Of a stretch of 5,563 bases of DNA, positions 5,563-5,563 are shown piece after piece (position 1 is the first letter of the stretch; the number at the start of each line of letters is the position of its first letter). Source of the stretch: Hyphomicrobiales bacterium (GTDB taxonomy: Bacteria; Pseudomonadota; Alphaproteobacteria; Rhizobiales; Aestuariivirgaceae). The notes below the pieces were generated by a model. The model was not told the origin of the DNA. It saw only the letters and a program-made list of their open reading frames with translations, and ran no database searches. A program made the position numbers and the translations under genes. The stretch is taken from the NCBI GenBank assembly GCA_026996935.1, contig JALWJW010000119.1, positions 1 to 5,563 on the forward strand, in the 5' to 3' direction.

Positions 5563-5563
5563 G

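Noticed and set aside
1..5563. Mobile elements, tRNA/rRNA genes, CRISPR arrays, toxin-antitoxin or defence genes
   Set aside because: I saw no terminal repeats, transposase motifs, regular repeat-spacer pattern or tRNA-like cloverleaf. Nearly all the DNA is taken up by conserved chromosomal genes with uniform base composition.

Overview
The window is a stretch of an alphaproteobacterial chromosome in which every supported gene lies on the minus strand, so the genes read from high to low coordinates. Three things point to the alphaproteobacteria: the gene order (prolyl-tRNA editing protein, thioredoxin-TPR protein, Trm112 protein, DUF971 protein, tesB, glnK, amtB, ftsK), the protein sequences, and CtrA-like and GANTC motifs between genes. 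The DNA is rather AT-rich for that class (about 40-45% G+C by eye). My best guess is a low-GC member of the Hyphomicrobiales or a relative; genus cannot be read from this window.

Layout in the direction of transcription. From the right edge to 5098 is the 3' part of a YbaK-fold prolyl-tRNA editing gene. After a 127-bp gap comes a compact run of four genes, 4970 down to 2573: a CnoX-type thioredoxin-TPR co-chaperone, a small Trm112/UPF0434 protein, a DUF971 protein and acyl-CoA thioesterase II (tesB). The gaps are 22 bp, an 8-bp overlap and 5 bp, so this looks like one operon. Next is an AT-rich 186-bp regulatory region with a near-consensus sigma-54 promoter and three GANTC sites. It precedes the glnK-amtB pair (2386 down to 704), a PII signalling protein and the ammonium channel it gates. 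A strong intrinsic terminator (642-674) closes this unit. A second regulatory region (507-641), with a CtrA-like box and a long dyad, leads into the start of ftsK (506 to the left edge, truncated).

Functionally there are three blocks: translation and protein quality control plus acyl-CoA hydrolysis; nitrogen sensing and ammonium uptake, probably switched on by nitrogen limitation through NtrC and sigma-54; and cell division and chromosome segregation. These are mostly well-known conserved genes. I see no mobile element, RNA gene, CRISPR array, defence system or plainly new system. The most interesting signals are in the promoters: a CcrM-type methylation site inside the sigma-54 promoter of glnK, and an exact TTAA-N7-TTAA box ahead of ftsK.
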